In this document: piece after piece, positions 26,432 to 36,290 of the stretch
How the letters are laid out: every line of letters begins with the position of its first letter
Numbering within the stretch: position 1 is the first letter of the stretch
Assembly: GCA_964423615.1 (NCBI GenBank)
Contig: CAYRFQ010000009.1
Span: 107,702-171,701, forward strand
Origin: CAYRFQ01 sp964423615
GTDB lineage: Bacteria; Planctomycetota; Planctomycetia; Gemmatales; Gemmataceae
Direction: 5' to 3'
DNA length: 64,000 nucleotides
Notes under the pieces: model-generated
Told to the model about the DNA's origin: nothing
Seen by the model: the letters and a program-made list of their open reading frames with translations, nothing else
The model's database searches: none
Position numbers and translations under genes: made by a program

Positions 26432-26575
26432 CACCCCCTTGGAACTCGAAAAAGTGCGTTTGCTAACTGGGTGGGCTTCGGTCCACCATCTTACGGCTCT
26501 TCTACTCTTCAAATCGCGAACCTCCTGCCACCCATCGGTTCGTGACCGCCTCTTGAACCCCGATTTCCATGGAAG

Positions 26576-26599
26576 AAAAGTACCTCACACTTTTTTGGC
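26576..26599 (+). repeat. Solitary copy of the IS terminal sequence
   Basis: AAAAGTACCTCACA at 26576-26589 is identical to the first 14 bases of the relic IS left end at 26910, and the following bases (T-rich, GGC) are similar. It lies 334 bp upstream in the same orientation. It may be the end of a second, older insertion of the same family. The rest of 26432-26909 shows no gene. Confidence 0.5.
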
Positions 26600-26909
26600 A
26601 GAATCTCCATGTTTTTAGGGGCGTCTGGTTGTCGGGTGTGAGTTGCTTTCCCGCTCCCTTCGGCCTAATGCCGGATTCTTTCAATTTTTCCCCAACTTGG
26701 CACCGTGCTTCCCGCAGACCAATTGTCTGGCGCATCTGATCGCTCCTCGTTCCCTCCTGCAAGAATGCAAGCGTTTTTAATGCAAACCTTTACGTGCTAA
26801 TCATCCATCGATAATCCTCGTTGGGAAAGCTGGCTGAGGCGATTTTCGCTCACATACTCTCTAGTCGACTTGGAAATTGGCCTCTGGCCTATCTCCAAGA
26901 TTCTCGCAC

Positions 26910-28161
26910 AAAAGTACCTCACATTTTGCCGAGGCTGTGTAAGGGATGATTCAGTCTACCAACAGTACTTCTACCAACCCAGCCACCCTTACCAGCGACA
27001 GTACGATGCCCTTCACGCCGTCTTCGTCGATGGCCAACGACTTCAACTTCGATCCCGCTTTGGGATTGTTCGCGGGGTTCAATGGGTTGCCCTAAAAGAG
27101 TTTCGTGACCGAGTTCAGTTACCGCCACAGTGGCGAGTGCATCAGGCATTTGCTCGGCCAGTGGGTCCGTCCTTTCGCAACTGTATTCGGTGAGAACTGC
27201 GGGAGTTTTTCCCTCGACTTTCATCCGATCGCGCATCGGGGAGAGGACTCGGTTCTGGAACATCACTACCTGCCTGGCGCCGCTCAGGCAGCCTCAAGCG
27301 TCCAGACATTCTTCGTCTTGGAGTGCGATGGCCGCGTGTTTTGCTATGCCAACGCCAACCTGACTCGTGCCGAACAGGCCGGTGAGGTAATGTGTTTTAT
27401 CTAGTTCTGCAGCCAGCTCCCTGGTGCGAACCCGAGCGGGTTTTACTTCGACAGCAAAAAAGTGACCACCTACCCGGAACTTTCTCACATCAACGAACAT
27501 GGGGTTCATTTCGAGACGATCCGCCGCCGAGGACTCGCTCAGCAGAACAACCTACCCAGCTGAGCTTGGACCAAGGCCGTGATCGACATCCCCAAACGTC
27601 GCGATAAGAATATTCGTTACCAGGAGCAGTTGGTAAGTCTGCGAAGTTGACAGGGACAGGTCCGTCAGATTGCAATAAGGGGACTGGGTCGCGAATCGAC
27701 GACGCACTTCTTAACCAATCACTTGGAGCGTCCTGCCCGAGAAGTCATCATAAAGCATGCCAGACGCAACGGGATTGAGGACGGTTTGGGCAGTTGTGTG
27801 AATTTTTTCCATTTGGAGTGCCTCTGCATCTAAGTGCGTGTGAATGTGCAACTCGATGTCGCCTGCATGGTATCGGCGCAGGGATGTTACCGATGGTTAG
27901 CCAGTCGACTCAAGGGCTATGAGAAAGCCCACGCCGAGCAGCAGTTGGACCACTTTGTGCAGACCTCAGGACAGGTCGAGTGGAGTGTGGATAATCGGTT
28001 ACGAGTGACGTTGGACGGTCGCTCTCACAATCCAATCCAACGGTAAGCGGGGTTGGATCAAGATTGTCCAGCTATCAAGTGGCTGCACAATACGAGGTTC
28101 GAGTTGGGTTACCGCTGACCTGTCAACAGCTACCGAAAACAACAAAAAGTCAGGTGGTTTT
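26910..28161 (+). mobile_element. Degraded insertion sequence (transposase relic with imperfect terminal repeats)
   Basis: AAAAGTACCTCACATTTTGC (26910-26929) and the reverse complement of 28142-28161 match at 15 of 20 positions and bracket the transposase remnant. The total of about 1.25 kb is shorter than an intact element of this type, consistent with an internal deletion. I could not identify a target-site duplication. Confidence 0.72.
26946..28112 (+). pseudogene. Transposase pseudogene (DDE family with N-terminal helix-turn-helix)
   Basis: The translation begins MIQST (ATG 26946), shifts frame near 26961 to read SHPYQRQYDALHAVFVDGQR, and returns to the first frame by 27105. From there HHYLPGAAQAASSVQTFF, LECDGRVFCYANANLTR, FYFDSKKVTTYPELSHINEH, FETIRRRG, IAIRGLGRESTTHFLTNHLE, VIIKHARRNGIEDGL, FFHLEC, GCYRWLASRLKGYEKA and LDQDCPAIKWL follow in order. 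The order matches a known planctomycete-abundant transposase type (I recall it as IS4/IS1380-like). In-frame stops occur at TAG 27402, TGA near 27561, TGA near 27648, TAA 27831 and TAA 28044. About 80-100 residues between the HTH and catalytic parts seem deleted. It cannot encode an active enzyme. Confidence 0.85.
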
Positions 28162-28203
28162 ACCCCTGTGGAAATCGGCGTCCAAAAGAATGATCACGTG
28201 TTG

Positions 28204-31023
28204 TCACTTGATTAACTTTGGTAAAGCCGGAATGATCACACCGTCTTTGGTATTAGGGAGTCGTTTCCATTGAAACTCTGTGGACTTGGTCTTGAAGTGC
28301 TTTATTGATATTAATTCGAGTTTCAGTTCTTGCTCTGGTTCCCACTTTGATCCCCAAAAGACCGCTTCGTATCGAGTGTCATTGAACTTGATCGTGTGTT
28401 CCTCCCCGAGGTGTCCTGCTCCCGAGAGCCGGATCATCATTGGGCTTCTGGTGGGGTTGGCGGTGGTTATTACCAGACATTTCTTAGGCACCAACTTCCC
28501 GTCCGCGTTCGGTACCCTTCGTGTTTCGAATCGGGAGTTAGTAATTTGCAGAGAGATGGAATCGCTATTATCTGGAACTCGATGCTCTCGTCGGAACGCT
28601 CCTACACTGGCTGCTCGTACGGTCATGTCCAGAGTCTTGGAAACACCCTTGGGGAGAGAAGTTTTGGTATTAGCGATCCACATCCGGAGAACGGGTTGTT
28701 CTCCGCTCGATAGCTCTTGGCCTTGGAGTCGGTATGTTGTTCCCGGATAATCGAAGGCCCTCTGCCATCGCAGTTCTGCAACTGGCTTTCCATCTTGTTG
28801 CGTTAGCTCACACCAAATAAGTAACGGAGTTGAAGCGTGGAGAGTTTCTCCTGGGTTGAGTTTGGGAGACGGGATGGTGTTCACACAAACCATTTGCTCA
28901 AGCAGGCCTTTCTCGATATCGAACGACATTCCTGCAAGAGCCGCGGTCACGTTTCTTGGTTTTGGAGGTCCAACGACAGTCGGGGATAACCCGAAGACAC
29001 TTTTTTTTGGAAGATGTCCGGCCACTCCCCTTCGGAAATAATAACCCTGGTTGTCGTCATGGATTTCGAGCACCATCGCGTCTCCCGCTTGCAGTTTGAG
29101 ACGTGATGTAGAAAGTCCGCGCCCTGCGATGAACAGATCCTTGCCTTGGAAGCTCTTGATCGACACGGTGATTGGTTGCATTGAGTTCGTCTGGTTTAGA
29201 GTCAAAGCCGCTATCTGTTTCTTGCTCGAGTCAAGAAGCTGGACAGTTGGCATCAAAGCGTGGCCGAGTACACGTTCCAGTGTCTTGATCTTTTGTGCAG
29301 CATGGAAGTAGTTGTAGTCGCCTAGCTGGCTACCTTTACTGAACTGCATTTCGGCTCGTTTCATTTCACCTAGCTCGTCCGAAAGGCAAATGACTTCAAC
29401 AGCGAGCTTCGGATTCTTCCAGATCGCTTTGAGTCTCGAGTGGAGCAACTTGTTCCTGGGAAATTTCATTGGATCAGAGAGGCTTGTCTCTGCACCACCG
29501 GCAAGAACGATGAGCGTCTGGGGTCCTTTCGCTTTCTCTGAGAAGAAACCTTTGGGACCTACTGCTTCGCTCATCGCCGCGCTCAGCGGCGCATTACCTT
29601 TGAGTTCGAGCAGACTCACTTTTGCCAAGAGCATCCCTACTTGTTCTCGCCCCCATTTTTGATCTCGGCGAAGCCAGATAATATCAGGACACGATTCTTT
29701 GTTGACAATTTTGGTGTTTACGGCCAGGACACTCAACCGCGTCCCAGTTGGCAACTTCGAGAGAGTCCTCTCCAAAGCCTCTAACAACAGTTGCCACTTT
29801 GTGGTCTCGCCGATTTTTCGTTTCATTCGTGCGGAACGGTCCAAAACGATGCAGACGGAACCGAAGTCAACTCCTCGGCCGAGCCTTACTGCTAAGCTTG
29901 CCTTTTGTGGAGGTGGAAGTTTCAAGACCCGAATCGTACTTGTCGAAGTGTCCTCGGGGGTCAGGATGTATTGGAAGATCTGTGTCTCGTTGGTCGGCAA
30001 AACCTCTAGATTTGCAATCCGAACTCGATACCCAGGTTTGACGAGTTTGACCAAGTGGCCGCCCGGCATGAGTCTGAGTTTGGCTTCCGTTTTCCCTCGC
30101 ACCTCCAATAAAGGTATTTCAAACTGGGCGTTGGAAGGGACCGTACGCAATACCACTGTCTGAACCTTGCGAAGGGGTGTAGTCTTGAAAGGCGCTAGCA
30201 CCAGGGAACAATTCATGTTCTTGATACCTTTTTTTACCATCAGGGTCTTTTTTTTGGCGTGGTAGCCTCCCTTCTTCACCAACAAGCGGTAATTCCCTGG
30301 CTTCAAGTTCAACCACAAGTCGGTCTTGAGAGACAGTCGTTTGTCATTGAGGAAAACCTCGGCGCCAGAGGGAGTGGACTCGACCCGGATGATGGAATAA
30401 CCATCCGTCGGTGTTTTGGGCTTTGTCAGGCTGCACGTTTCGGGCTCCTCCTCGGAGCGATCAACGGATGGTTGCAGGAAGAAGGCCGCCACGCAAACGA
30501 GGAACAAAAGCCCGACTGCTGCCGAAGTGACCCACAACACGGGCTTGAGCGAAGTCTCGTTTATGCGCTGTTGCGGTTCTGGATTGGGAGCTTCCTGTTC
30601 AAGAAACAACTCAAGCATCCCACCGCTGGCTTCCCGAATCGGTCGGACGTATGCTATGCCCTCGCCTTCACGTTCGAGTGTTTCGGCTGCGCTCAAGACA
30701 TCCGACGCTTTCATGTCGAGTGAATTGAGGACCTGCAAGAAGTCCCCCATGTACGCTGGTGACAATAGGTAACGGACTACTGATTGAGCCATGTCCTTGT
30801 TGTTCACGGCAAACTGCCGGGCAACCTTCCCGGGGTCTGTGGCCGTTCCATCGATCAGGCTCTCTAGTGCAGCTATCTCTTCGGGTGTCAATTCGATCGT
30901 CAATTCTTCTGTAGTTTGAGTTGCCTCGGGCGGGTTTGAGTGACCGTGTTTGTCAGAGTCGGACCTTCCGTTTGCGTCCTGAGATTGGGGACCTGAACGA
31001 AATGATTCATCTGGTACGTTCAT
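28204..31023 (-). CDS. Membrane protein with PEGA repeats and VWA-like domain, kinase partner
   Basis: A 939-aa protein. The cytosolic N-terminus (1-160, acidic) is followed by one membrane helix (161-183, LKPVLWVTSAAVGLLFLVCV), then two PEGA-type beta modules (IIRVESTPSGAEVFLNDKRL with KPGNYRLLVKKGGY; VVLRTVPSNAQFEI with MPGGHLVKLVKPGYR). A VWA-like domain begins VDFGSVCIVLDRSARM, with a partial MIDAS (DRSAR rather than DxSxS), about residues 385-590. A ~330-residue beta-rich tail ends the protein. Its ATG overlaps the kinase stop by 4 bp, so it is co-translated with the kinase and is probably its substrate or surface sensor. Function inferred from context only. Confidence 0.8.
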   Translation of the reverse strand: MNVPDESFRSGPQSQDANGRSDSDKHGHSNPPEATQTTEELTIELTPEEIAALESLIDGTATDPGKVARQFAVNNKDMAQSVVRYLLSPAYMGDFLQVLNSLDMKASDVLSAAETLEREGEGIAYVRPIREASGGMLELFLEQEAPNPEPQQRINETSLKPVLWVTSAAVGLLFLVCVAAFFLQPSVDRSEEEPETCSLTKPKTPTDGYSIIRVESTPSGAEVFLNDKRLSLKTDLWLNLKPGNYRLLVKKGGYHAKKKTLMVKKGIKNMNCSLVLAPFKTTPLRKVQTVVLRTVPSNAQFEIPLLEVRGKTEAKLRLMPGGHLVKLVKPGYRVRIANLEVLPTNETQIFQYILTPEDTSTSTIRVLKLPPPQKASLAVRLGRGVDFGSVCIVLDRSARMKRKIGETTKWQLLLEALERTLSKLPTGTRLSVLAVNTKIVNKESCPDIIWLRRDQKWGREQVGMLLAKVSLLELKGNAPLSAAMSEAVGPKGFFSEKAKGPQTLIVLAGGAETSLSDPMKFPRNKLLHSRLKAIWKNPKLAVEVICLSDELGEMKRAEMQFSKGSQLGDYNYFHAAQKIKTLERVLGHALMPTVQLLDSSKKQIAALTLNQTNSMQPITVSIKSFQGKDLFIAGRGLSTSRLKLQAGDAMVLEIHDDNQGYYFRRGVAGHLPKKSVFGLSPTVVGPPKPRNVTAALAGMSFDIEKGLLEQMVCVNTIPSPKLNPGETLHASTPLLIWCELTQQDGKPVAELRWQRAFDYPGTTYRLQGQELSSGEQPVLRMWIANTKTSLPKGVSKTLDMTVRAASVGAFRREHRVPDNSDSISLQITNSRFETRRVPNADGKLVPKKCLVITTANPTRSPMMIRLSGAGHLGEEHTIKFNDTRYEAVFWGSKWEPEQELKLELISIKHFKTKSTEFQWKRLPNTKDGVIIPALPKLIK

Positions 31024-32708
31024 TGTCTCTCCCCCAATTTAAACTTGCGTGTCACCGCTGCCGTGAGCTTCCTCAGAATCGCATCGACAATCACTTGATT
31101 TGCGGAGTCCACACCCTGACCAGCTGGCCCTTCGACTGTGAACCACTGCGGTTCGAGCTGGACCGCTAGTTTGAGTTCGTCACTTGAGCGAGTTAGCGAA
31201 AAGGCAACCCGAACGCGGCCTTCGAGCATTTGGGGCTTCCCGACAGCTTCAAATCGGAGACTCGGTTTCGTTCCAATTCCGTATTCCACTTTGGCTTCTA
31301 TGTCGTCCGGCAACGCTGGAAACGTTGGGTCTTTCAACGATTCCCCGTCCTTCAAACGGACCAACAGTCGAACGCAAGCACACCCACAAAAAATCGGTTT
31401 AGTAGGATCACTCACGGCCTTCAACTTGGCTCGAAAGAACCCAAGGTCCAGGTACAACGGAAAATCTGGCTCGTCGGGAAGACTTGGGCGTTCGATCCGG
31501 AACAGCTCTGGTTGGGAAGGAGTTGGGACGGCCGGAAGAGACTCCGAAGTATCGGTCGTGGAAGGATGCGTTTCCCCAACCCCGCGTTCGATGACGTCTA
31601 GCAACTCAAGAACCACTTGTGCCGAATCCGGACGTCTGTTGGGCTCCTTTTGAAGTAGGTGCATAATTAAACTCGACAACGCCGAAGGTATGTGAGAACA
31701 ATACGTTTCTGGCCTGGGAGGATCGCGTTCGGCTGTTTCCCGCAAGACCGAAAGTAGATGCTTTCCGGGAAATGGCGGGACGCCGGTGACCATACGGTAC
31801 AGCACGCATCCCAAACTGAACAAATCGCACCGGTGATCAAGGTGAGAGGTCTCCGCCTGCTCGGGAGCCATATAACCTGGTGTGCCCAGAATCACGCCTG
31901 TGTGTGTGATGTGTTCATCCGATTCGAGAGGACGCGCCAAGCCGAAGTCGAGGAGTTTGACTTCTACCCCATCGTCGGTCGCATGCAGCCATATGTTGGA
32001 CGGCTTGATGTCTCGATGGATCAAACCAGTTTTGTGTGCGGCACTCAATCCTTTGGTGATCTGACGACACAGCCCAATCGTTTCTTCGACAGAAAGTCGG
32101 TTCTCTCGCTTGAGCCGGTCTTCTACAGTTTCTCCGGTCAGAAGCGGCATGATCAAATAAGGCACGCCGTCGTGTTCATCGACATGGTGAACGGTGACGA
32201 TGTGTTGATGTTCGAGTTTAGCTGCGATCCTCGCTTCGCGAAGGAATCGTTCCCGAGCTTCAGGCCGCATCGCCACCTCAGGTCGCATCATCTTCAGAGC
32301 CACGTCGCGTTCAAGCTGGGTTTCGATAGCGTGATAAACCAATCCCATCCCACCAGTGCCTAAAACCTTCAACACTCGAAAACCAGGAACGGTCGGCACC
32401 AGGATGTCTTGCCCCTTTTCCTCAACGGAGTCTCTAGCCGCAACGGCCGTCTTCGACATCGGAAAGAGTTCGTTGACGATCGGAAGATAAGGAAGGAATC
32501 GACGTTCATACTCATTCGGGTCGACCACGTGACCGATTTGTTGGCGGAGTTGGAGTTCTGCAGTCAACAATTTCCGAAACAACTCGTCGCGGGAAAAGTC
32601 CCCAACCCGGTCGAGATAATCCTCGATCAAGTTCGGATCACTAGCACGCCAGTTCTCGCAAAATTCTGCACAAAGGGCGTCGATTTTGTCGCCTTGTGTG
32701 TCCCGCAT
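31020..32708 (-). CDS. Serine/threonine protein kinase (Hanks type)
   Basis: A 562-aa kinase. The N-terminal ~105 residues are a planctomycete-style leader (YLDRVGDFSRDELFRKLL). The catalytic domain spans about 108-375: glycine loop VLGTGGMGLVYHA, ATP Lys139 (DVALKM), HRDIKPSN with catalytic Asp233, and LLDFGLARP with Mg-binding Asp254 (D of DFG). The activation region ILGTPGYMAPEQ matches a normal kinase. A C-terminal ~185-residue domain of unknown fold follows; no membrane helix is seen. The stop overlaps the ATG of the PEGA/VWA gene downstream. It probably phosphorylates that protein or a shared target. Kinase call is secure; substrate unknown. Confidence 0.95.
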   Translation of the reverse strand: MRDTQGDKIDALCAEFCENWRASDPNLIEDYLDRVGDFSRDELFRKLLTAELQLRQQIGHVVDPNEYERRFLPYLPIVNELFPMSKTAVAARDSVEEKGQDILVPTVPGFRVLKVLGTGGMGLVYHAIETQLERDVALKMMRPEVAMRPEARERFLREARIAAKLEHQHIVTVHHVDEHDGVPYLIMPLLTGETVEDRLKRENRLSVEETIGLCRQITKGLSAAHKTGLIHRDIKPSNIWLHATDDGVEVKLLDFGLARPLESDEHITHTGVILGTPGYMAPEQAETSHLDHRCDLFSLGCVLYRMVTGVPPFPGKHLLSVLRETAERDPPRPETYCSHIPSALSSLIMHLLQKEPNRRPDSAQVVLELLDVIERGVGETHPSTTDTSESLPAVPTPSQPELFRIERPSLPDEPDFPLYLDLGFFRAKLKAVSDPTKPIFCGCACVRLLVRLKDGESLKDPTFPALPDDIEAKVEYGIGTKPSLRFEAVGKPQMLEGRVRVAFSLTRSSDELKLAVQLEPQWFTVEGPAGQGVDSANQVIVDAILRKLTAAVTRKFKLGERQ

Positions 32709-32802
32709 GAAGCTACTCTGTTGAAGGTGATTTATTCAGGTCACGACATTATGAACTGCTGCCGCTTTGGTCTTTGTTGTCTTTGTCCGCGTTCCCACTT
32801 TA

Positions 32803-34602
32803 CTAACTCCGCTCTTCCAACTCAGTCCATCGTTGATAAAGTTCTTCGACTCGTTTTTGGGCAGCTTCGAGGGCTTCACAAGCGGCCATCAAGGCGACAT
32901 GATCAGTGGCCGATTGTTCCACTTCGGCTTGATGGATCGTTACTTCTTCTTCCGCCTCAAGGATGGCTTCTTCCATCCCCTCAAGTTCTTTCTTTTCTTT
33001 GTAGGTCAGTTTTTTGGCCTTCGGTTTCGGTGGTGACTGAACCTTTTCCTTCTTATCGGGCTTCGGAGGTTCCAATTCACGGTTGGCGTCCTCATACGCA
33101 GATAACCACTGCCCGACGCTCGCGTACATGCCAGCGTTGCCTCGCCCATCGAGTCCAATCACCTCGGTACACAATCGATCCATCAAGTCTCTGTCGTGGG
33201 TCACCATCACCAGCGCACCGGGGAATCCCTCTAGCGTCTCTTCAAGGACTTCCAACGCAGGGATGTCAAGGTCGTTGGTCGGCTCGTCGAGGAGCAACAG
33301 ATCGGCGGGCGTTAGCATCAACTGTGCGATCCGGACTCTAGCTTGTTCTCCCCCCGACAGGTCCCCCACTGGCACCCCGAGTTGCTCCTCTTTAAATAGG
33401 AATTGTTTGGCCCAGGCAGCCACATGGATCGAACGGTCACGATATTTCACGGTGTCCCCGTTCGGGCACAGCGCCTGTTGGAGCGTCGCGCTCGGATCAA
33501 GGGCCGACCTTCCTTGCTCGAACATGACCGTCCGCAATCCGTCCGCTTGAGTAATTCTCCCGCTGTCGGATTCGAGCTGCCCACTCAAGACCTTCATCAA
33601 AGTGCTCTTGCCACTCCCGTTCGGGCCGAGCAGCCCCAACTTGGCTCCCGGCGACAACAACAAGTCGATTCCTGCGAACAGTTCTTTGTCTCCGAGTTTC
33701 TTGGAAATACCGGTAGCCGTAAGGAGTTTTGTCGATTTTCGTCCCGTACCAACGAAGTCAATCCCCGCCGAATTCGCGGTCGCGTTGCGGTACTTCAACT
33801 CGGCCAGTTCGTCCATTTTTTCGTAGGCCTGATCGATCCGATAGCGAGCCTTGCTCGTCCTCGCAGCCGCTTGGCGACCGAGCCAATCGGTTTCCCGGCG
33901 AACTTGATTGGCGACTGCCTCTTGTTGTTTGGCCTGAGCTTCCAGAAAAGCAGCTTTGCGTTCGGCGAACTCGTCGTACTTACACGACGTTCGGTAATAC
34001 CCGTCGGGATAGACCCGGCTGATTTCCATGACTTCGTTGGCCACGCCCCGGAGGAACGCCCTGTCATGAGTGCTCACTAGGTACCCAAAGGGAGCATCTC
34101 GCAACAGATTTTCGAGCCACACGACGCCTGGTAAATCGAGGTGGTTGGTCGGCTCGTCCATCAGCAAAAACTCAGGCTCCAGGACTAACTCGCGGGCGAG
34201 AGCAAGGCGTTTTCGCCACCCACCAGAAAGCACATCCGCAGGCTGGTCCGGGTCCTCGAATCCGACCTGCGTCAGCACGATCGCGACTTGCGTTTCTTTC
34301 TCGTAATCTTCTGTAGGTTCCTTGGCGAGAACAGCCAGGAGCACCTCTCGGACGGACTGTCCAGCCGGAAACACGTCATCTTGGGCAAGGTACCCGATGC
34401 GAGCACCTCGACGGGCCGAACGGTCCCCCTCGTCGATGTCTTCGAGGTCAGCAAGGATCCGTAGGAACGTCGATTTTCCAGCTCCGTTCGGGCCGATGAG
34501 ACCAACTTTTTCTCCCGCTTGGAATGTGACCGTGAGGTTGGAAAACAAGGGGCGAGGGCCGAAACTTTTCGTCAAGTTCTGGACACTAACAAGGAAACTC
34601 AT
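32803..34602 (-). CDS. uup: ABC-F ATPase, Uup-like
   Basis: A 599-aa soluble protein with two ABC modules and no membrane segments. Module 1 has Walker A GPNGAGKST, signature LSGGWRKRLAL and Walker B FLLMDEPTNHLD. Module 2 has GPNGSGKST, LSGGEQARVRIAQ and LLLLDEPTNDLD. The C-terminal ~80 residues are a charged coiled coil (KKELEGMEEAILEAEEEV then KRVEELYQRWTELEERS), diagnostic of Uup among ABC-F proteins. Uup acts on ribosomes and/or branched DNA. ATG 34602 follows GAGGTGGAG; TTG 34614 is less likely. It lies 94 bp upstream of the kinase gene on the same strand and may share its transcript. Confidence 0.94.
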   Translation of the reverse strand: MSFLVSVQNLTKSFGPRPLFSNLTVTFQAGEKVGLIGPNGAGKSTFLRILADLEDIDEGDRSARRGARIGYLAQDDVFPAGQSVREVLLAVLAKEPTEDYEKETQVAIVLTQVGFEDPDQPADVLSGGWRKRLALARELVLEPEFLLMDEPTNHLDLPGVVWLENLLRDAPFGYLVSTHDRAFLRGVANEVMEISRVYPDGYYRTSCKYDEFAERKAAFLEAQAKQQEAVANQVRRETDWLGRQAAARTSKARYRIDQAYEKMDELAELKYRNATANSAGIDFVGTGRKSTKLLTATGISKKLGDKELFAGIDLLLSPGAKLGLLGPNGSGKSTLMKVLSGQLESDSGRITQADGLRTVMFEQGRSALDPSATLQQALCPNGDTVKYRDRSIHVAAWAKQFLFKEEQLGVPVGDLSGGEQARVRIAQLMLTPADLLLLDEPTNDLDIPALEVLEETLEGFPGALVMVTHDRDLMDRLCTEVIGLDGRGNAGMYASVGQWLSAYEDANRELEPPKPDKKEKVQSPPKPKAKKLTYKEKKELEGMEEAILEAEEEVTIHQAEVEQSATDHVALMAACEALEAAQKRVEELYQRWTELEERS

Positions 34603-34849
34603 GCTCCACCTCAATAACGAAAATCATCGTTCGCAAAACAAACCATTATATCGAGCTTCGTGGCATGTCGTCTCCCGAATTGGAGCGGTTAACCAATCGT
34701 TATACTGGCCCTGAGATTGGTAGGGTGTGCCCGTCAACCCAGCCGCGAGTTTGATCGTAGTCGTTGTTGATTTCCAACCCGTGGGCCGATCCCGAAAAAA
34801 AAAAGATTTCACGAAACACTCATGGATTCCTGAAACCACCGACCTTCGA

Positions 34850-35165
34850 AACCTGCCGTTTTCCAGCCCAAAACCGGTCCAAAAATGACAGAAACCTGCG
34901 CTAAAACTGCACCAAACTTGTAGTAAACTTGTAGTAAACTTGTAGTAAACCTGCGCCTAAATTGCACCTTTTTGACACCCCTTTATTTCTGCATGTCTCT
35001 ATAAATCAATGACTTATGGAAAATGACCCTCGAAAAAAACGCCATTTTGGCTCTTTTTCGAGTTCTACGGCCGCCCTTGTGCGCATCTCCTCATAATACA
35101 ATAGGATTGAGCGTCGTGACATTTTCACAAAAATGGCCTCGATTCCAAAAATTTCTGGAACTTCA
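34850..35165 (-). repeat. Dispersed intergenic repeat, copy 2 (inverted)
   Basis: On the minus strand this matches 15711-16015: GGCCATTTTT-TGAAAATG, then AATCCTATTGTATTATG followed by AGGAGATGCG (35082-35108), then ATGCAGAAATAAAGG, then a T-rich array of 11-bp units. It lies between the ABC-F gene start and the 2OG-oxygenase stop (both minus strand). The other bases of 34603-35349 show no gene. A run of ten A lies at 34795-34804. Confidence 0.75.
34914..34946 (+). repeat. 11-bp tandem repeat, three exact units
   Basis: AAACTTGTAGT is repeated exactly at 34914-34924, 34925-34935 and 34936-34946. Degenerate units of the same period flank it (AAAACTGCACC before, AAACCTGCGCC after). It forms the centre of repeat copy 2 and keeps the T-tracts one helical turn apart. 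Confidence 0.9.
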
Positions 35166-35349
35166 CTTTTCTCCGCGATCCAGACCTCGCCAAAAGCTGG
35201 GCACCACAAACTCGTTGTCAGTCATTCGGCCACTCGACCACCTCGGGACACTGTTCACTGATTCAGGTAAAACGGACCACTGGAAGATGTTTTTGCCTGG
35301 AGTAAGGAATCACCAACTGCCCCCATGCCCTTCCCAAAGCTCGCTTGGC

Positions 35350-36156
35350 TCACCGATTCGATTCCCGTACCACACGATAACCACACCAAGGTTGGCATTT
35401 GTTCGAATCATAGCCTCGTTGATATTCCTGACTCATGCACCACATGATGAGATTACATCGCCGACCGCGGGTGATTGGTCTTGCAGCATGGCGGTGTTTA
35501 CCACGGTGGAGCAGAGCCATCCCAGGACTGTGATTGACTTCCACTTCTTCACTCGCCAACGGAGCCGTCTGCTGACAAACCATGCACCGCACACCGCCAA
35601 AATACAAGGCTCCACCAACGAACTCTTTCCCCAGACACACGTTGAGAGTGACCTCGCTAGCATCAACATGAAAGTCCAACGATTCATCTTTGCCCATCTC
35701 GTAGTCGACCAGGAATCCATGGTGGTCATTGAGCGTTGCGCCCCCGACGTCTGGATAAAGGGACCTCGCGAGCGGCGAGATGTACCGAACCATGAACTCC
35801 TGGAGCATCGGTTGGAACCCAAAGTCATCCAACACTGCTCCGTAATTATTCATCGTGTTCGGAACGTTCTTGTGAAGTTCGTTTTCAACACACCACTCGT
35901 TAAACCAGTCGGCTTCCTCAATGAGTTGTTCACAAAAATCCGACCGCAGCATCTCGAACGAGTACACCTCAGGTAGTTCTTCTCGGAAGATACCTCGCAG
36001 ACCTTCAGGAGTCCCTGCATCGATGGCCTGGAGGAACGTCGGCGTGAAAATGCCCGAATCGAGTTCGTAGAGCGCGCTGTTTTTTCTGGGAAAATGTTCC
36101 TGCACGAATTGCCGATACTCTTCAACGGTGAGTCGGGTTGGTCGAGTGGAAGACAT
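35350..36156 (-). CDS. 2-oxoglutarate/Fe(II) oxygenase (prolyl/lysyl hydroxylase-like)
   Basis: A 268-aa protein with a double-stranded beta-helix signature: metal ligands H163 and D165 in LDFHVDASEVTLNVCLG, distal H223 in GKHRHAARPI, and the 2OG-binding arginine in the following ITRGRRCNLIMW. The motif spacing matches the P4H/PLOD group of 2OG dioxygenases. The N-terminal ~140 residues are unassigned and include NNYGAVLDDFGFQPMLQEF. ATG 36156 is chosen because AGGAG lies 9 nt upstream; an in-frame start at 36294 adds a low-complexity, Cys-rich leader. There is no signal peptide, so it acts in the cytosol. It is isolated from its neighbours and its substrate is unknown. Confidence 0.86.
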   Translation of the reverse strand: MSSTRPTRLTVEEYRQFVQEHFPRKNSALYELDSGIFTPTFLQAIDAGTPEGLRGIFREELPEVYSFEMLRSDFCEQLIEEADWFNEWCVENELHKNVPNTMNNYGAVLDDFGFQPMLQEFMVRYISPLARSLYPDVGGATLNDHHGFLVDYEMGKDESLDFHVDASEVTLNVCLGKEFVGGALYFGGVRCMVCQQTAPLASEEVEVNHSPGMALLHRGKHRHAARPITRGRRCNLIMWCMSQEYQRGYDSNKCQPWCGYRVVRESNR

Positions 36157-36290
36157 CGTAGTGGCTCCTGATGGGAAAAGCGTCTGCCGTTTGTATTGGG
36201 TACAGCATTTTCGCGTGCAAAGTCCCTCTTCTCGCTGGCTTGTACAGGGATCGAGAGTGAGCGATTCTGAAACCTCTCGACTCAAGTACC

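Noticed and set aside
32409..33341. 310-codon plus-strand frame
   Set aside because: Antisense across the 5' part of the kinase gene and the 3' part of the ABC-F gene; composition unlike a protein.
34795..34804. Run of ten A as intrinsic terminator
   Set aside because: No G+C-rich stem precedes it on either strand in the needed orientation.
34914..34946. CRISPR-like direct repeats
   Set aside because: Units are 11 bp with no spacers and are part of a larger dispersed repeat; no cas gene is near.
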